DNA from: Nereocystis luetkeana
Lineage: Eukaryota; Sar; Phaeophyceae; Laminariales; Laminariaceae
NCBI GenBank assembly: GCA_031213475.1
Contig: JARUPZ010000025.1
Coordinates: 5,281,676 to 5,345,675, forward strand
Direction: 5' to 3'
DNA length: 64,000 nucleotides
Positions 24,301-36,899 of this stretch are shown in pieces. Below the pieces are notes generated by a model, which was not told the origin of the DNA, ran no database searches, and saw only the letters and a program-made list of their open reading frames with translations. Both the position numbers and the translations under genes were made by a program. How positions within the stretch are numbered: position 1 is the first letter of the stretch; each line of letters starts with the position of its first letter.

Positions 24301-27300
24301 TTATTGTACAAATATAATAGGTTACATTTAGCCCAACAAAAGTACCATTTTCAGCATATCCCATTTGGAAAAGATTTGTATCCCAGCCATTGCTGTCCCA
24401 GCCATTGCTGCACTGCGCGGGTGTGAAATCTATATATATCGGCACGCATAGAAGGAATCTGTATAGTGTGTGTTTGTTGTGGGGGGTGCTATTGGCAATG
24501 CCACATTCCCTCGTGAGTGTGGGTAGGCGCAATATACACTAAGCTACATAATCCTAACTTACTGTTCTCATGATGTCCGCTGCTGCCCGTTCGTTCTGAA
24601 CGTTGGATAATTGACAGACAACTTGGCCACCATGCCGGGGTTCGCCGACATGAATATGGTGGCCGTCGGGCCGGATGGCAGAGCCGACCCACAGACACAG
24701 CTCTTCCGGTCGTCAGCGCTCGGAGTCGAGACAGGACCCTTCGTTTCCCAGGTGCTGTATGCCATCGGACTTGGAGTCTGCAATTGTTCAAGCCTCCGTC
24801 ACCGAGTTCGCCTGCTGTCGTTGATTGGCCTTTCTATGCCTTGTTAATATTTTGTATCAAGACATCGGTTCGCTGTTGGAGAGTAATTATTGACGTTAAT
24901 GATGGCAGCGTGAAAAAAAGCAAAGCTTACTTCCATGCCCACATGTATGCCGGTACACCGTTGGTTGCGTTTTCAGTGCTTTCGGCTTGGCGATGCGGTA
25001 GAATATTTACGGTTCGCCTGGGATGAATCGTTTCAAATTTGACGTAAAATTATAAGGATGTCTTTGACACGTAGAGGGTGTACCCTACTAATCTACCCCG
25101 TTCCTCGATGCTATGGTCGCTTCCCGCCGATTGGCTTAAACCAGCTACTGGTGAAGGACTTCACCATCGACTCCATCACGGTCAAAGCTCAGCTGACGAC
25201 ATTCGCACCTGGAGTAGACTACATGGCCGATTACGACGAATGGCTCTTCATACAGGTTAGCCTATCCATCAAATTACGTCGACCGTGACACGACGCGTTC
25301 GCCACGAACCACGCGCGTGAGAGCTGGTGAACGCTCGCCGTTTCATAGATTATTCTGGTCAGCTCTTTGTACAGTACTCCATCGCTGGTACATAGATTTT
25401 CCAACAATGACGTCGTGCACCCCGTGGGATGGTACTTGATAGAGCCCATACATTTATCTCTAGAAGGGATTTCTATTGCTGTTCGGGTCGTATGACACTA
25501 CAGCAAGAACGAAAAGGCGCGCAACCGCAATGCGATCTTCGATATTCTTGTTGTCTGAAAAGCAGGGATAATTTTACAACTGCTTACCCAACCGCACTCC
25601 AAGCACGAACATGCCCACTGAAGTACCGATCGAACACTGAGAGCTTTCAGTTCACACGATCATGGCAATTGGAATGGCAGGTTCTATACCGCTCACGTGC
25701 TTGTTTGAACCGCTCAATGCAGCTGGGCGATGATCATATTAGAAGTCACACGATGCCTTTTTTCGTCATAACCTCCAACTCATGCTCGATCCGTTTGCAG
25801 AACGGTGGCAAACCTGACTCGCCGGAGGAGGTAGACCCTGTGAAGCGGTACATCAGAAGCGCCCGCGACCTTGCGACCACGTCAGCTACCGATACCATCA
25901 ACACGTGAGTATGCCGTACTTTGTTCCCGCGGCATGTCCTACTACTAAATATGAAGCCTTAAGATAAACTACCTGGCAATCGCCTTTTTAGCCGCCGCGA
26001 GAGTCTGAAACGTCAACCTTTGATTGCACCTGCCCACCGACGATGATATGAAATCATGCCAACGCCCGCAGGCTTTTTCGTGTCGCCAAGGTTCACGTGA
26101 TCTCACATATACTAGAGCACATATTTCAAAGCAGACGAAATGCATCTGTGTTGAGTCAGTATTCACGTCCAACCATCTGACGACCAACCGTCACTGTGTG
26201 CAGGGAGGCTTACCGGGCTGCACTGATTCTTATCGAAGAAGGAGCCATCAGCCGTCCTGGTTTCAACGGTCCGTACACAGGAAATGGCCGCCAGGTCGGT
26301 TTCGTCAACTACGGCACCTCCCACATTATGAGGCTTGTCGGAACCGGCGAACTGGCTCAGAGGGCCTCATGGTACCAGAAATGGAACGTGCACTTGTTTG
26401 CGCGTCCGGAGGTGAGGCGTCATTGCGTAGGCAATAGTGGCTGAAAAACACGATTGGCATTGGGAGGAACGCAAATATATAATTGGTGGGGGTCCTGTAT
26501 AGCCTCATCTAGAACGTGAAGCTTAGATAAGCTGAAATATACTCCTCACGAACCATCGCCCAGCCGAGGTATATCTCGAGGACGAGATGTAATTATGTCT
26601 TGCTATTTCAACAGGGTTGGGTAGACCCCCAGTCGACGACCACGCCGGTCTGACTTGAGTGGCCAGGATATGCTACCTGTTGTTATAGCGCTCCTAACGA
26701 CGCTCGAAACAAGATCCATCACCATTCCGTTGCCGACCAAAACAATATGATGTCCTAATCCGCGTTGTATTCCAGGCACAACGGCCTCTTGACGATATGA
26801 TTGAAATGTTTAAGCCGTCTGTCCGAGTGTGATGTATGCTGTCGCAAAGATTTCATGGTGGCTAACTCCACCATCGAAAACACCTGCCCCCTTTCACCTC
26901 GTCAAATCGTATCTGTTGGGTTGTGGGACATGACAGGCCGTCGGTGGAACGCTCCACAACGTCCTAAACGGCGACCTCGATGTAGAATTCCCCGACTCGC
27001 TTCTCAACAACAGGCGGTTGCTGAGGCGCGTGGCGCGACGCAACAGGCAAATCACCGGGCAGCGACGCAGGCGCCTGCGCACTTTCCTTCTCCCCCAGGT
27101 GAACTTCATATACGACTTGCATAGGTTGTCACAAAACTAACTCAATTCTGAACCGTAAGACGCGATAGTTTATCCTCTGAAAAAGCGATCTCTAGGTCTG
27201 AGACGATTATGCAATCTACCGAGGTTTAATGCGATTGAAACTTCATCTGAGATTGTTTGGGTCGACATCGCATTTCAGGCGTATTGCCTGTCTTTCTTGG

Positions 27301-29441
27301 CATCTCAAACTTCATGCGACAAGGGCTTGACTCATGTCTCAACATTTCAAGATATCAACGATATATTACCTGCACAATATACACGATCCGTCACGTTCCC
27401 GCAGGGTTCAACCGGGCTCGAACCCTGCTTTGAAAATTACGTTTGCGAGGGCAAAGATGAATTCTGCGTTAAACAATAGCAATCTGTCGATTTTTTGTCT
27501 TCGACGAGACAATAGACGACGTCAAACGTGCACATTTTAACGTCGATTGAGCAGACCATTAGACGGGAAGCTAGCGCAGTCTCCGTTAGTTGATGTGTTC
27601 CACTCTGCATAACACTGCCGTGGGTTCGCTTCGTTTTCACAGGCTGTTAACGAGGGGTCGCCAACTCACCCTTCTTACCCCTCTGGGCACGCTGTCCAGA
27701 ACGGCGCCTTCGCCACTGTGCTCAAGGTGAGTCACTGCTGTCCCGTCTACCACACGGGTTCCGATAACAGCGAAACAGCGATGGTTGTATGTGTATCACT
27801 GTTGGGAGACGACGAAGCAGCAGGGATAACAGCTCCAAATAACCCACGGAACTGGAGTCAACGTTTGGTTTTAGTTCCTGGCTTTCTGTCGCATACTCTG
27901 ATATTGTTTCAAGTCTGGGCGATCGGTCATTTTATTCACGCCATGAATTGCCTCTCATCGCTGATTTGTTGTTTCAAATTATCGTTTGTCATGTAACTGA
28001 TCTACAGTCTCCCTTAGGCAGAGCCATCGAGAAACACTCAATGATCACATTGGTCGCATCGGAAACGTCGTACGACCAGTAGGGTCATAATATCACTGCT
28101 TGACCGAATGCTAACCGGCCAGCAGTTAGTTGATGTCAGTATCTCATCTCGGTCGTTGGCTGATAGCGCGTTAACCAACGAAATACATTCATCGTTGTCA
28201 GCACACCAGTATATAATATAGCACGTGCGTACTAAACGGTATGTGTTGTGGTTGAGATCACGGCGGACCTGTAATCACAGTGCGACGTCAAACGTTCGAG
28301 ACACTCACGTAATCAGCTAATTACGTCGACATTAAGGCACCGCGAACTCTTCGCAAATCTGCAACCGTTCGCTTGTTTCGATGCCCAACGACACCTTGGA
28401 GACCAACATTCGTTAAAATATTCCGACATCATTCCAATTCATACCCTCGTGGCTTCACGGTTCCTCCGGTCGGGGATCAAGCCGGACACCATGATGCGAG
28501 AGGGAAACTAGCACTGCTGATCCACTCAGCGCCATTGGAAGACTGCAGAACGTTTTCATTTTGAAGTAGTCTTTATTACATCAGATCTGCCTCGACTCGT
28601 CACCGTGTACCACAGGCCCTTGTCGGACTGGAGCGTGGCGCTTCGTGCTTCAGCAACCCCGTTGTCCCGGACGATGAAGGGTTGACCCTTCTGCCCTACA
28701 CTGGCGACGAATGCCTGACGTACGAGGGAGAGATCAACAAATTGGCCGTCAACGTCGCATTCGGCAGGTAAATAGAGAGTAAGGGACTTTGTTGGGAGCG
28801 ATTGGAACCACCGATCATACCCGTCCGTACTACCACGTCTATTTGGCGTTGTGCTCTAGTAAAATATTTCGTATTTCGTGCGTGGCATAGTGCCCAATGA
28901 ATCGAACCGACCGTAACGAGCGTTGCCCTTGTTCTGCTTGCTGTGCTGGGGACTGAAGGCAGATGATGGGTATCCACTGGAGGATGGACGGTCAAGAAGG
29001 ATTACTCCTCGGCGAGATGGCCGGTGTCCGTATCCTGCAGCAGGTGAGAGACAGCACGCACCTAAGACGTCTACTTACGAGGAAAAGGTTACATTTTACA
29101 TTACATAGGTACAGCGAAGGTCATGAACAAAATTGCTACTGCGCTGGCGTACACTGCGGCTGCTGCTGCTAGCTTGTGCTCCCCCAGGACTGTCTTACCG
29201 TTGCTCTTGTTGCGCATGCTGCGCATGGGTTACTTTTGATTGGTAAGTGTTATTAACTGATTATTGTTCCTTGCGTATCTCCTATTTTCGATTGCAGGAG
29301 GCAGTGGCATTCCCAGAGAACGAGCCCTACGAGTTCCGCCTGATGTCAGGCCAGACGATCCGACTAGAAACGGACGGGTCTTTCTTCGTCGACAACCGGA
29401 GGTGCAGCGGTGACGCGTTCATGGGCGCTGACCTGTGCTAA
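21073..29441 (+). CDS. Vanadium-dependent haloperoxidase (bromoperoxidase type), gene B, 14 exons, exon 1 frameshifted
   Basis: Paralogue of genes A and C. Exons: 21073-21320, 21846-21998, 22813-22958, 23694-23742, 23996-24089, 24618-24751, 25145-25255, 25801-25904, 26204-26411, 26937-27098, 27643-27726, 28616-28767, 28959-29043, 29298-29441 (TAA). Exons 2-14 give 541 open residues with KWNVHLFARP, PSYPSGHAVQNG and FGRQMMGIHWRMDG all intact. Exon 1 encodes a signal peptide (MKGLAGSAGAVAVIAFGVFS...ASA), but relative to gene C the frame shifts and meets TGA at 21220; its length, 248, is not a multiple of three. So B may be a leaderless or dying copy, may use another first exon, or may reflect a sequence error. 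Exons and introns are nearly the same as in A, pointing to recent duplication. Confidence 0.88.
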
Positions 29442-32400
29442 CATGTCCAACAAGGCCCACCGTATACTGTACCACTCCCGAGGACGGTGCCGAACCCCGG
29501 TTGTGGCCTTACTGTACCGGCGGTATCATCGGTTCATCCGCACTAGTGTTCTCGCCGGGACTTAGTCAATTAAATGCGATTGATTGGCCTTTGTATCCAG
29601 TTGAGTAGCCTTCGGCGACCTACTGGAAACCCGAGGTGTGAGAACTTCCAACTTTTATGTCTCGGCAATGGTATAGGAGATGTAATCTAGCCTGTAAGCG
29701 ATATTCACCATACCTTGATCCTGCGAAGACAGACGCCGTACTTGATTAGCAGGCGGATGAATCACCCCCTGCCTGTAACAGGAAGTTGATGCCCAAGGCG
29801 GGTAGTTTGCAACGAATTTGTTTGCATCTGGTTCAACAAATGTTCATGTATACCTCCACCTATATTCTGTGCCACGACGAAGGTAACAAGTGTTTTTTTC
29901 AAAATTTGTAACATTTCGGTTTGTACTTTTTGTTGCTGCTGTTTTTTGCTTAACATGGTTCATGTGAGGGTGAGGTTCATGAACGATTGTTCGACGCTAG
30001 GAGGCGACGGCCTTCCGTATGTTCGACGAGTATGCTTGGGGCAAAATCCAATTTCAAACGAGCGCATGCGTTCGAACCGAAGTGCCTGTTGGAACTCTCG
30101 GAGTAGTTCGTACGATTTGAACTGTTTAGGGTAGACCTACCCTGCCCACCCCCCTGGACGAAGGGCGTCCTCATGGCTCTTTTCGCGCCTGTAAAGCATG
30201 AGTGTGTGGTTCAGTAAACAAATTGGTGGGAAAATACACTGGTGTTTGATTCGGTCTGAGTGTTCCAGTACCCGTAGCAGCAGTAGTCACAACGGTGTTG
30301 GCTTGTAGGTGTGTCATCTTCCCAATTAAATATTTGTGGCGATGGGAACACGTATGCTTGCCTATGTACACTAGTAATTGTTTGTTCTTCATCAAGTACC
30401 AGAGAAGCGTAGTGCCCATATATGTTCAGTTCTGTACACATACATGACGTAGGCAGTCTTAAGATTGCCACAAAGCAGGCCACCTAACAGGCCCGCCGAG
30501 CCTCCTTCCGGCACAAGCAGGGAAGTTTTCACATTTTCCCCCCTGGGGCATTCACAGTGTTACTGCCGCCCATCTATGTCTGTGTAACCTCACGAGCTTT
30601 TCATGTAAAGCCGGGTGGGTCACCCAATTACATGTAATACTTACGTTTTTTGGCGTGCATTGAACGCGTGATGTAGCCGGCTAATAACACCGATTAACAC
30701 GCAGGTGCTCTCGCAGAGGTCATCATTAGAGGTTGGAGGGAGGGGGTGTCGAACTTATTACCGATGTAACAGGTTTTGATCAAATCGACCACGCCGTCAT
30801 TTATTGGGTGAAAAGTGAATACCTTGGTAACGGTTCACAAGCTTCACGGGGGTTGAGTTACATCCACGCTCGTGGTTGTGCCACAGCACAGGTATACACG
30901 GTTTGGTGGTGTGGGCTGTTGTAGTGTCCGATCCAAGTGTCTAGCAGGCGATATGTTCCAAGGATTATACATTGGCGTTAGTTTTCCCTTTCTGCCGAGA
31001 ACCCGGTTGAAGTCATTGGCCATGAAATTATGACGTTTCATCTAATGTAGGTTGCTGAACTGCTATTTAACAGACATCAAGTACCTTGCCCACCTCGTTG
31101 TCAACAACGGAGAATTTATATATATATATATATATATATGTGTATCAAAATTCAAACATACTTCCAAGTCATTTATTACCGGTCGCGATACTACCAATTT
31201 ATTCGCTTTGCCGACGATGGGTCAGACCGTACACCGGCGTAAGAAGATTTTTCGGTGGATGTTTCCTATCTGGAAAGGATGGCTTGAATGTTGGCTGTAG
31301 CAGATAAGCACCAGGTTCTCTGTTTCGTTCATTGTGCTATATAGTGCTTGTTTGTTCCTATTTGCACATTAAACCATACATTATGTAAGCCGACGGCAAT
31401 TCCTAGGACATGACGTCGTTGGTCCAGCGATCAGGGCTCGAGTTTATATACATATGATCCGACCAGGTCACGGCCCAGAATGTATGCCACCGATCCGATG
31501 CAAACATCCAATGATGTACGTTTCAAGCTCCACCCCCGGCAATCGCAATTGTCCTAACGTTGCATCCCCACTGCAAACGCATGCTATCATAGGAGTAGCA
31601 TTTTTCTGTCATGGGATATCTGACCGCCGTGGCTCATCCACGACAGCGAAATACAACCCAATATCGTCGGAACACTATTTGTATTTGAGTGGTATTCGAT
31701 ATGTTGTGCATCGGCTATCGAATCGCACCTGTGTAGCACGTACCAAGCGAGGCTGCGAATCATCGCTTGACACTCGTCTTGCTTTGGTGAATTCCCGCGA
31801 TATACCGCACAAACTCGGCATTTCAAACCAACACATTTCTATGGATACCCCCCAAGGTGGTCGGGCTCCTGGAAACATGAATGTATGGCCGACCCTCACC
31901 ATGCCATTGTCGTCGATAGCATTATTGTCGACTACCTCGGTGCGGCACCCACGGTTTTGCATCCATTATTGGATCGCCTGTGGTCCATGTCCTTTATAGA
32001 TGGTGAAGCTGTGCTACCCACAACAACAGACTGCAGGCGCCCCGATGTCGGTGGTAATTCCCCTCGACGAGACTCCCAGTGGTTCTGGAAACCCCCACCC
32101 AAGGGCAGATACGAACACAGCACAAGAGGAACCGGTTTAATCTCTCACGGTGCGAGCTGAGACCAATGTCTTTGAAAGGCACATTCGCGAGCGGTTTCGT
32201 TTATGAGTGGTAGAAGACACGCTGGGTGGTTTGTGCGGGTCAGCGTGTCGCGAGGATTGCCAATGGAAAAATTTAGGAAGAAGTGGATTCAGTCGTGTTC
32301 ACACGGCCGCCCTACTGTGCCTAGGTGTAATGGTGTACTCCATTTCAAATCTGATTTGAGCGAGACTTGGCGAAGAAAACCCATCCCAGCCACCCCTCTG

Positions 32401-33010
32401 TCAGTTGTCGAGGATTGCAAACTATCCGTGGGTAACCTGCATTGGACGTTCGGCACGATGCGCTCCATGCACTGTGAATACCACTCGGACACAACCGGTA
32501 AAGCTACAAAGAGCCCTTCCGTAATAATTGTGAAATATCGTGCCTCCAGACGTGAACAGCGTGCGGTACTCTATTTGTGTCTGCCAGTCCTCAGTCAAAA
32601 TTGTTTTTCAATGTGGAACAAAACGGGCGATTTTTGATGTGGCTTAATGAACTCTCGACGCACAGACGCAGGAATTCTTGGCTGGCAGACAGGAACTAGT
32701 AGTGTAAAGATTTGAGAAAGCTGTAAAAAGATAATGACAGCAAGTGGACTACTGACGGTTGCCGCAGCAACTGTTTGAACTGAGGACACCACGAGATAGA
32801 TGTGAATACCTACGGAAAAACACATCTTATCGAATGACAAACACCTGGTGCAACTAGTCGAACGGGTAAACTTGTATGCCTTCCCTGATTTCAGAACATG
32901 GTATTCATACGTACATGATGTACCGCAGTGAAAGCCCTGCACGCAGTCTAAAATTGCTGTTTGGTTGTTACTTCCACGAAAGATGCTTTGAATTATATGA
33001 AAAAATAGCC
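29442..33010 (+). repeat. Downstream spacer of gene B, first part
   Basis: Matches the gene A spacer up to about 32265, and then the relic unit (37880-38640) up to about 33000: the catcccagc and ctctgt-agttgtcg blocks at 32383-32410 recur at 38078-38106. No open frame keeps its sequence among copies. I see no gene here. Confidence 0.7.
31118..31139. repeat. TA microsatellite in the gene B spacer
   Basis: Alternating TA run; the gene A spacer has only a short version at the same place (13632-13644). Confidence 0.85.
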
Positions 33011-33013
33011 GAT

Positions 33014-33054
33014 GGGGGGGGGGGAAAGGTCTGCTCTGCTCCTTTCCCCCCCCC
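33014..33054. repeat. G-run/C-run perfect hairpin
   Basis: Eleven G followed by AAAGG, then an 11-base loop, then CCTTT and nine C: a 14-bp perfect stem. The G-run could also form quadruplex structures. I see no promoter or coding context that gives it a role. Confidence 0.7.
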
Positions 33055-33699
33055 GCGTGCATACGCAAAGCACCGATAACCAACAACGATGCCTGACGGT
33101 CCTCTGCCGCTCCCTACTCGGCGCCTGGCTCTCCCCTGCTCGTGCTGGGACCCCGAATAGTATTGACTCTGGTATCTCGCTGCTTCCCATGCTCTACTCG
33201 CTTTCTTATTTCAAGTGCGACTGTTCCTACTCGTTCCTTTCGTGCCGCAACATAACTTCCTTCTACTATTACCCCGTAATAAACATCCCGTTGTTTCTGT
33301 ATGAAACCCCCCGTTCGTCATTCAACACACTGGTTTATCTTTCTACCCGTTGCCCTCCAAACAACAGGTTGTCTCTAAGACAACCTTCCTCATGTATTAC
33401 AACGACCAATTCACACTTTGCTGAGTTGCGGTTTTCTCACGCTGTGGAGTATCAGCAACAATCAGAGCTCCCGGTGAATTGATTTTCTTCCCTCGCGTAC
33501 CATCAAAACGTTTGTTGTCTTTTTGTCGCTCAACGGGGGCCTCTACATGAGGTTGATGGAACATTCCATCGTACGTCAAATCATATATATGGTATACTTT
33601 GGAAGTGATGAGGCGTCCTGCAGCTGACCAACCGCAGACTCCCACCAAGGGTTGATTTCCCTGTCTGTGTTAAGTATCTGGCAATCAACGCATTACCTA

Positions 33700-35280
33700 C
33701 CTCGTCGCAAAGTCGAGAGTTTTTAAAATACAAAACGCAAAATATAATTTCGCGTCCTCTCGCTCTGTGAGGTATCAGTAACGATCAGATGTATGTCCTG
33801 GCGATGAACGGATGGTTGTCTGTGTCGCTTGATGGTGGCATCATCTGCGGAAGGACTACGGCGTAGTGGACTCGAGAGCGGGAGGGTTTATATTCCTCCA
33901 CGGTGACTGCCGTCCGCTGTTACCCAGTAAATAGGATCCTTGTAAGGCGAAAAATCTCAACCCCGTGTAAAGCAACAACAACCCGGTTAATAACGGTGTT
34001 AGCCACGAACTAGACATCGTTTTGAGAGGAATTGCCGTAGGCCAGCCTCAACCGTGCGTTGCATGTTGTATCCGTCTTTTCAACAAAAAATGTATTCCAA
34101 AAGAGAGTGCTGTATTATACATAGAGTTGGGCATATTATATAGAGGCCAAAGCGAAACAAAAAAACCCAATAATATATATATATATCTGTCGACTGGAAT
34201 AACACCTACTACATGACGCAACAAATGCCTCGTCCATGTCTGCACAGACCCCCCAACATGTATGTGTTGGTCACACATTTTCTACCCTGTACACCGCATT
34301 AGTCCTGCCCCAAAAAAATGGGTCGGGAGGCGACGAGGCAAGTTTAACTGCGTTCCGGGGTTGCGCGTCACGCGGGATAGTGTTGAAAGGGGAGCAGTAG
34401 CGTCGTACCATCGCCAGCAGACCCCACACAGCTAAATAAAAAAGTCGATAATGTGCACATCGGGTGTTGTTGTTGCTGCTGGACATGTTTCTGTTTTATT
34501 GCCACATGTACGGCACAGACAGGCGTGTCCTTTGTGCAGCCGTTCAGCTGCATCCGTGTACCATTTTTTTTAATACATTCATGGATGATCATACAGCAGT
34601 AGTATGATGCCAGGTATGATCGCAGAAAGATCCGGGAGTCGAGGCGCAAAGTGGACACTGCTGTGGTCTCGATTTTGTGCTTGGGGGAGTCGAGATTTAT
34701 GAGGTGAACATTCCTAAAAATGTGATGGATTGCGCATTGTACCCGTGCTTCCAGGTATTGCACCGTGCTTAATCCATTTCAGCAACGCTAACTGGAAGCA
34801 GGTACGCTCTATCCAGTTGTATAAAAAGAAAGAGTGATTACAAGGTACGAGGGCGAGGATTCCGTCCACACTCGTTTTTACACGATGCGTGTAATATATC
34901 GATCGCGCGCATTTTCACGGGGGACCACACTAAATAGGACCAAATAGTTCGAGCAAAAATAGGAAAATATTAAGGCTTTTGTCTATACCGAAGGTCCTAT
35001 TTACTTTGGTCCACCGTGGTACGGATTTTGCGCGGCCTCGCACAGCGTATACGCCCCGTATATTATGAATAAGACATGTGTGTTCTGCTGCAGAGTACAA
35101 GGAGCCTCTGTATTTCTGCTGAGTCACGTTTTGCAAAAGTACATACCTGGTACATACATTATTTCCGATAATAAAATTGTCGCAGGTGGACACGCCCGAG
35201 AGGAGAAAGAAAAAGTCGGGTGTGTATATCATACCTGGTACTACTAGGTTCACGTTCGGGATGTAAGTAGCGTTAAACCC
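33700..35280 (+). repeat. Spacer block S, copy 1 (after gene B)
   Basis: A block seen again at 39030-41070 and 61310-62890, with a shorter piece at 35465-36390. Shared landmarks are tccacggtgactgccg (33898 and 39189), ctcaaccgtgc (34048), gcgcgtca plus tgttgaaag (34354), and cttccaggta/cagcaacg (34749). These define the 3' part of the tandem unit. A MITE lies inside (34917-35017). There is no supported gene; the 141-codon minus frame at 34930-35355 crosses the MITE and is not kept in other copies. Confidence 0.65.
34917..35017. mobile_element. MITE, about 100 bp, with long terminal inverted repeats (copy 1)
   Basis: Begins ACGGGGGACCACACTAAAT and ends with its near reverse complement (ATTTACTTTGGTCCACCGT); the arms contain AATAGGACC/GGTCCTATTT. 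Further copies lie at 44431-44540, 44823-44922, 52625-52726 and 60029-60129. There is no coding capacity. Flanks of several copies suggest a TA target duplication. Confidence 0.8.
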
Positions 35281-35464
35281 GGGGGTGTCGAAAAGCGAAA
35301 AGCGAGTCACAGGTATCACACGTGTAACTGTCCCTGGCGGAAACGGTAGCAGCAATAAGTTAGCGTATTAGTAGCAGGCCGGAACTGATGAATACCTCTC
35401 GTGCTGTGGTTGATGCCACACTGCTACATACATGCATGCGGTACCATGTGTTGACTACTACTGT

Positions 35465-36390
35465 TAAAAACGTCACTTTACACCACTAGACATCGTTTTG
35501 ATAGGAATAATTGTTGAACGCCAGCCTCAACCGTGCGATGCATACGTCAATTTTATCAAAGGCTTTTCGAAAGTAAGTAGTGGGTACTTTTTTTTCGGTT
35601 TTATCATCACTTTAACTCCCCAGGTAAACTCGTAGGAGGTTTTACCCTCCGCGATCTGCGTTTGGAAGCCGTCGCCACGAAATTCGAATGTCGTCCCTAG
35701 CCCCCTCCGGCACGTGGCGTCATTTTTATCTTGCATAGGGTTCAGCAATAATTCCCTGACTGATTGGTGTGTCATCGAAATTTGAAAACTCACGCTTTCG
35801 CGCTTTCCGCAAATATTTTTTTATGTACAAGAAATACTCTTCACGAACGAGCATGCAGTCGGTAAGAAGACTTGAACCCATAAAATTGATATTGGCAGGC
35901 ACGAGGAGAACTGACCAAGTCACCTGGGACGCCGGCGCTACTGCCCATATACATATACACAACGACGGGCTCGATTCATACAGATTGATTAGGTCGAGGC
36001 CAATGCGGAAAGCAAAACATATGTAAAAGAAGAATATACTGTCAACCAGATTTTAACCCGCCGGACGCAACACATGCTTATCTCAAGGCTTCACAGACCC
36101 CTGTCCTTAACCCCAATATATATGCATGGATGTGTTCAGAATGTTTCGTCACACATTCCCTACCCCGTACACCCCTCTAATCCCAGCCGCAAAAAAGTGG
36201 GTTTGGAAGTTGGCAAGGAAAGTCAAACTACGTTCGGGAGTGGCGCGTCACGGGAAAGATTGTTGAAAGAGGATTAGCCTGGTGCCCTAAGCAGGGCATC
36301 CCACTCAGCTCAAAAAAACGCCGATAGTGTGCACATCGTGTGTTGATGCTCGCCCTGGTTTTGTTTTACTGCCGTATATATATATCAAGC
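35465..36390 (+). repeat. Spacer block S, truncated copy 2
   Basis: Starts at the gacatcgttttga block and runs through ctcaaccgtgcgatgcat, the ccctaccccgtacacc block and the gtgtgcacatcgtgtgttg block. It then joins directly to vBPO intron/exon relic sequence at about 36390. It appears to be the downstream spacer of a vBPO copy that has been lost. Confidence 0.6.
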
Positions 36391-36660
36391 TTGACCTTCG
36401 TTCGTCATGACATGTCGACGGCCAAACAGTGAAGGTCACAACGAAGAAGTTGATCTCGCGGTGCTCTTACATCTTTCTTGCACGAGATGTGTTGCTCCTC
36501 GCGAAATCTCTTCAATTTCACCAAGGATCGATCGGCCTTCAAACCATTAAAATACTGCAGCAATGCTGTGAGAATCACTATATTTCCGCGTGCTCTTCGT
36601 ATATACGTTGGCAGGAGGCCGTGGCATTCCCACCGTACCCGAAAACTGACTTCAGGAAAT
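36390..36660 (+). pseudogene. Relic of the last intron and start of the last exon of a vBPO copy
   Basis: 36408-36614 follows intron 13 of gene C (58090-58299) block by block: acagtgaaggtcac-acg, gttgatc, gcacgagatgtg, caaaccat and the final gcag. After the acceptor come the exon 14 bases gaggccgtggcattccca (36615-36632), and the match then decays. The rest of exon 14 and about 1.9 kb of spacer are missing, because sequence from about 36900 matches spacer far downstream of genes A, B and C. The match is closer to the C-type intron than to A/B. It cannot make an enzyme. Confidence 0.72.
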
Positions 36661-36899
36661 ATCGAAATGCATCGCGGCGAATAATCCCATCGGTCGGTCG
36701 GTTTATCGGTCAACCTCGAAGTAGTTGCAAAATAATATCCAAAGAGAGACAAAAAAAGCATTATATTCTGCTAATCGTAGGCAGCACGACGGCCCTCAGC
36801 CTGGTTTCCGCCAGGTGCAAGTATGTATGTGTAAGGCACTGCATCGATCGCGTTGTGATGAACTGCTTTGAAAATATATATCCCTCGGCACGATGCTGC

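Noticed and set aside
34930-35355. Minus-strand 141-codon frame
   Set aside because: Its C-terminal part is a MITE and the rest is not conserved in the other copies of spacer block S.
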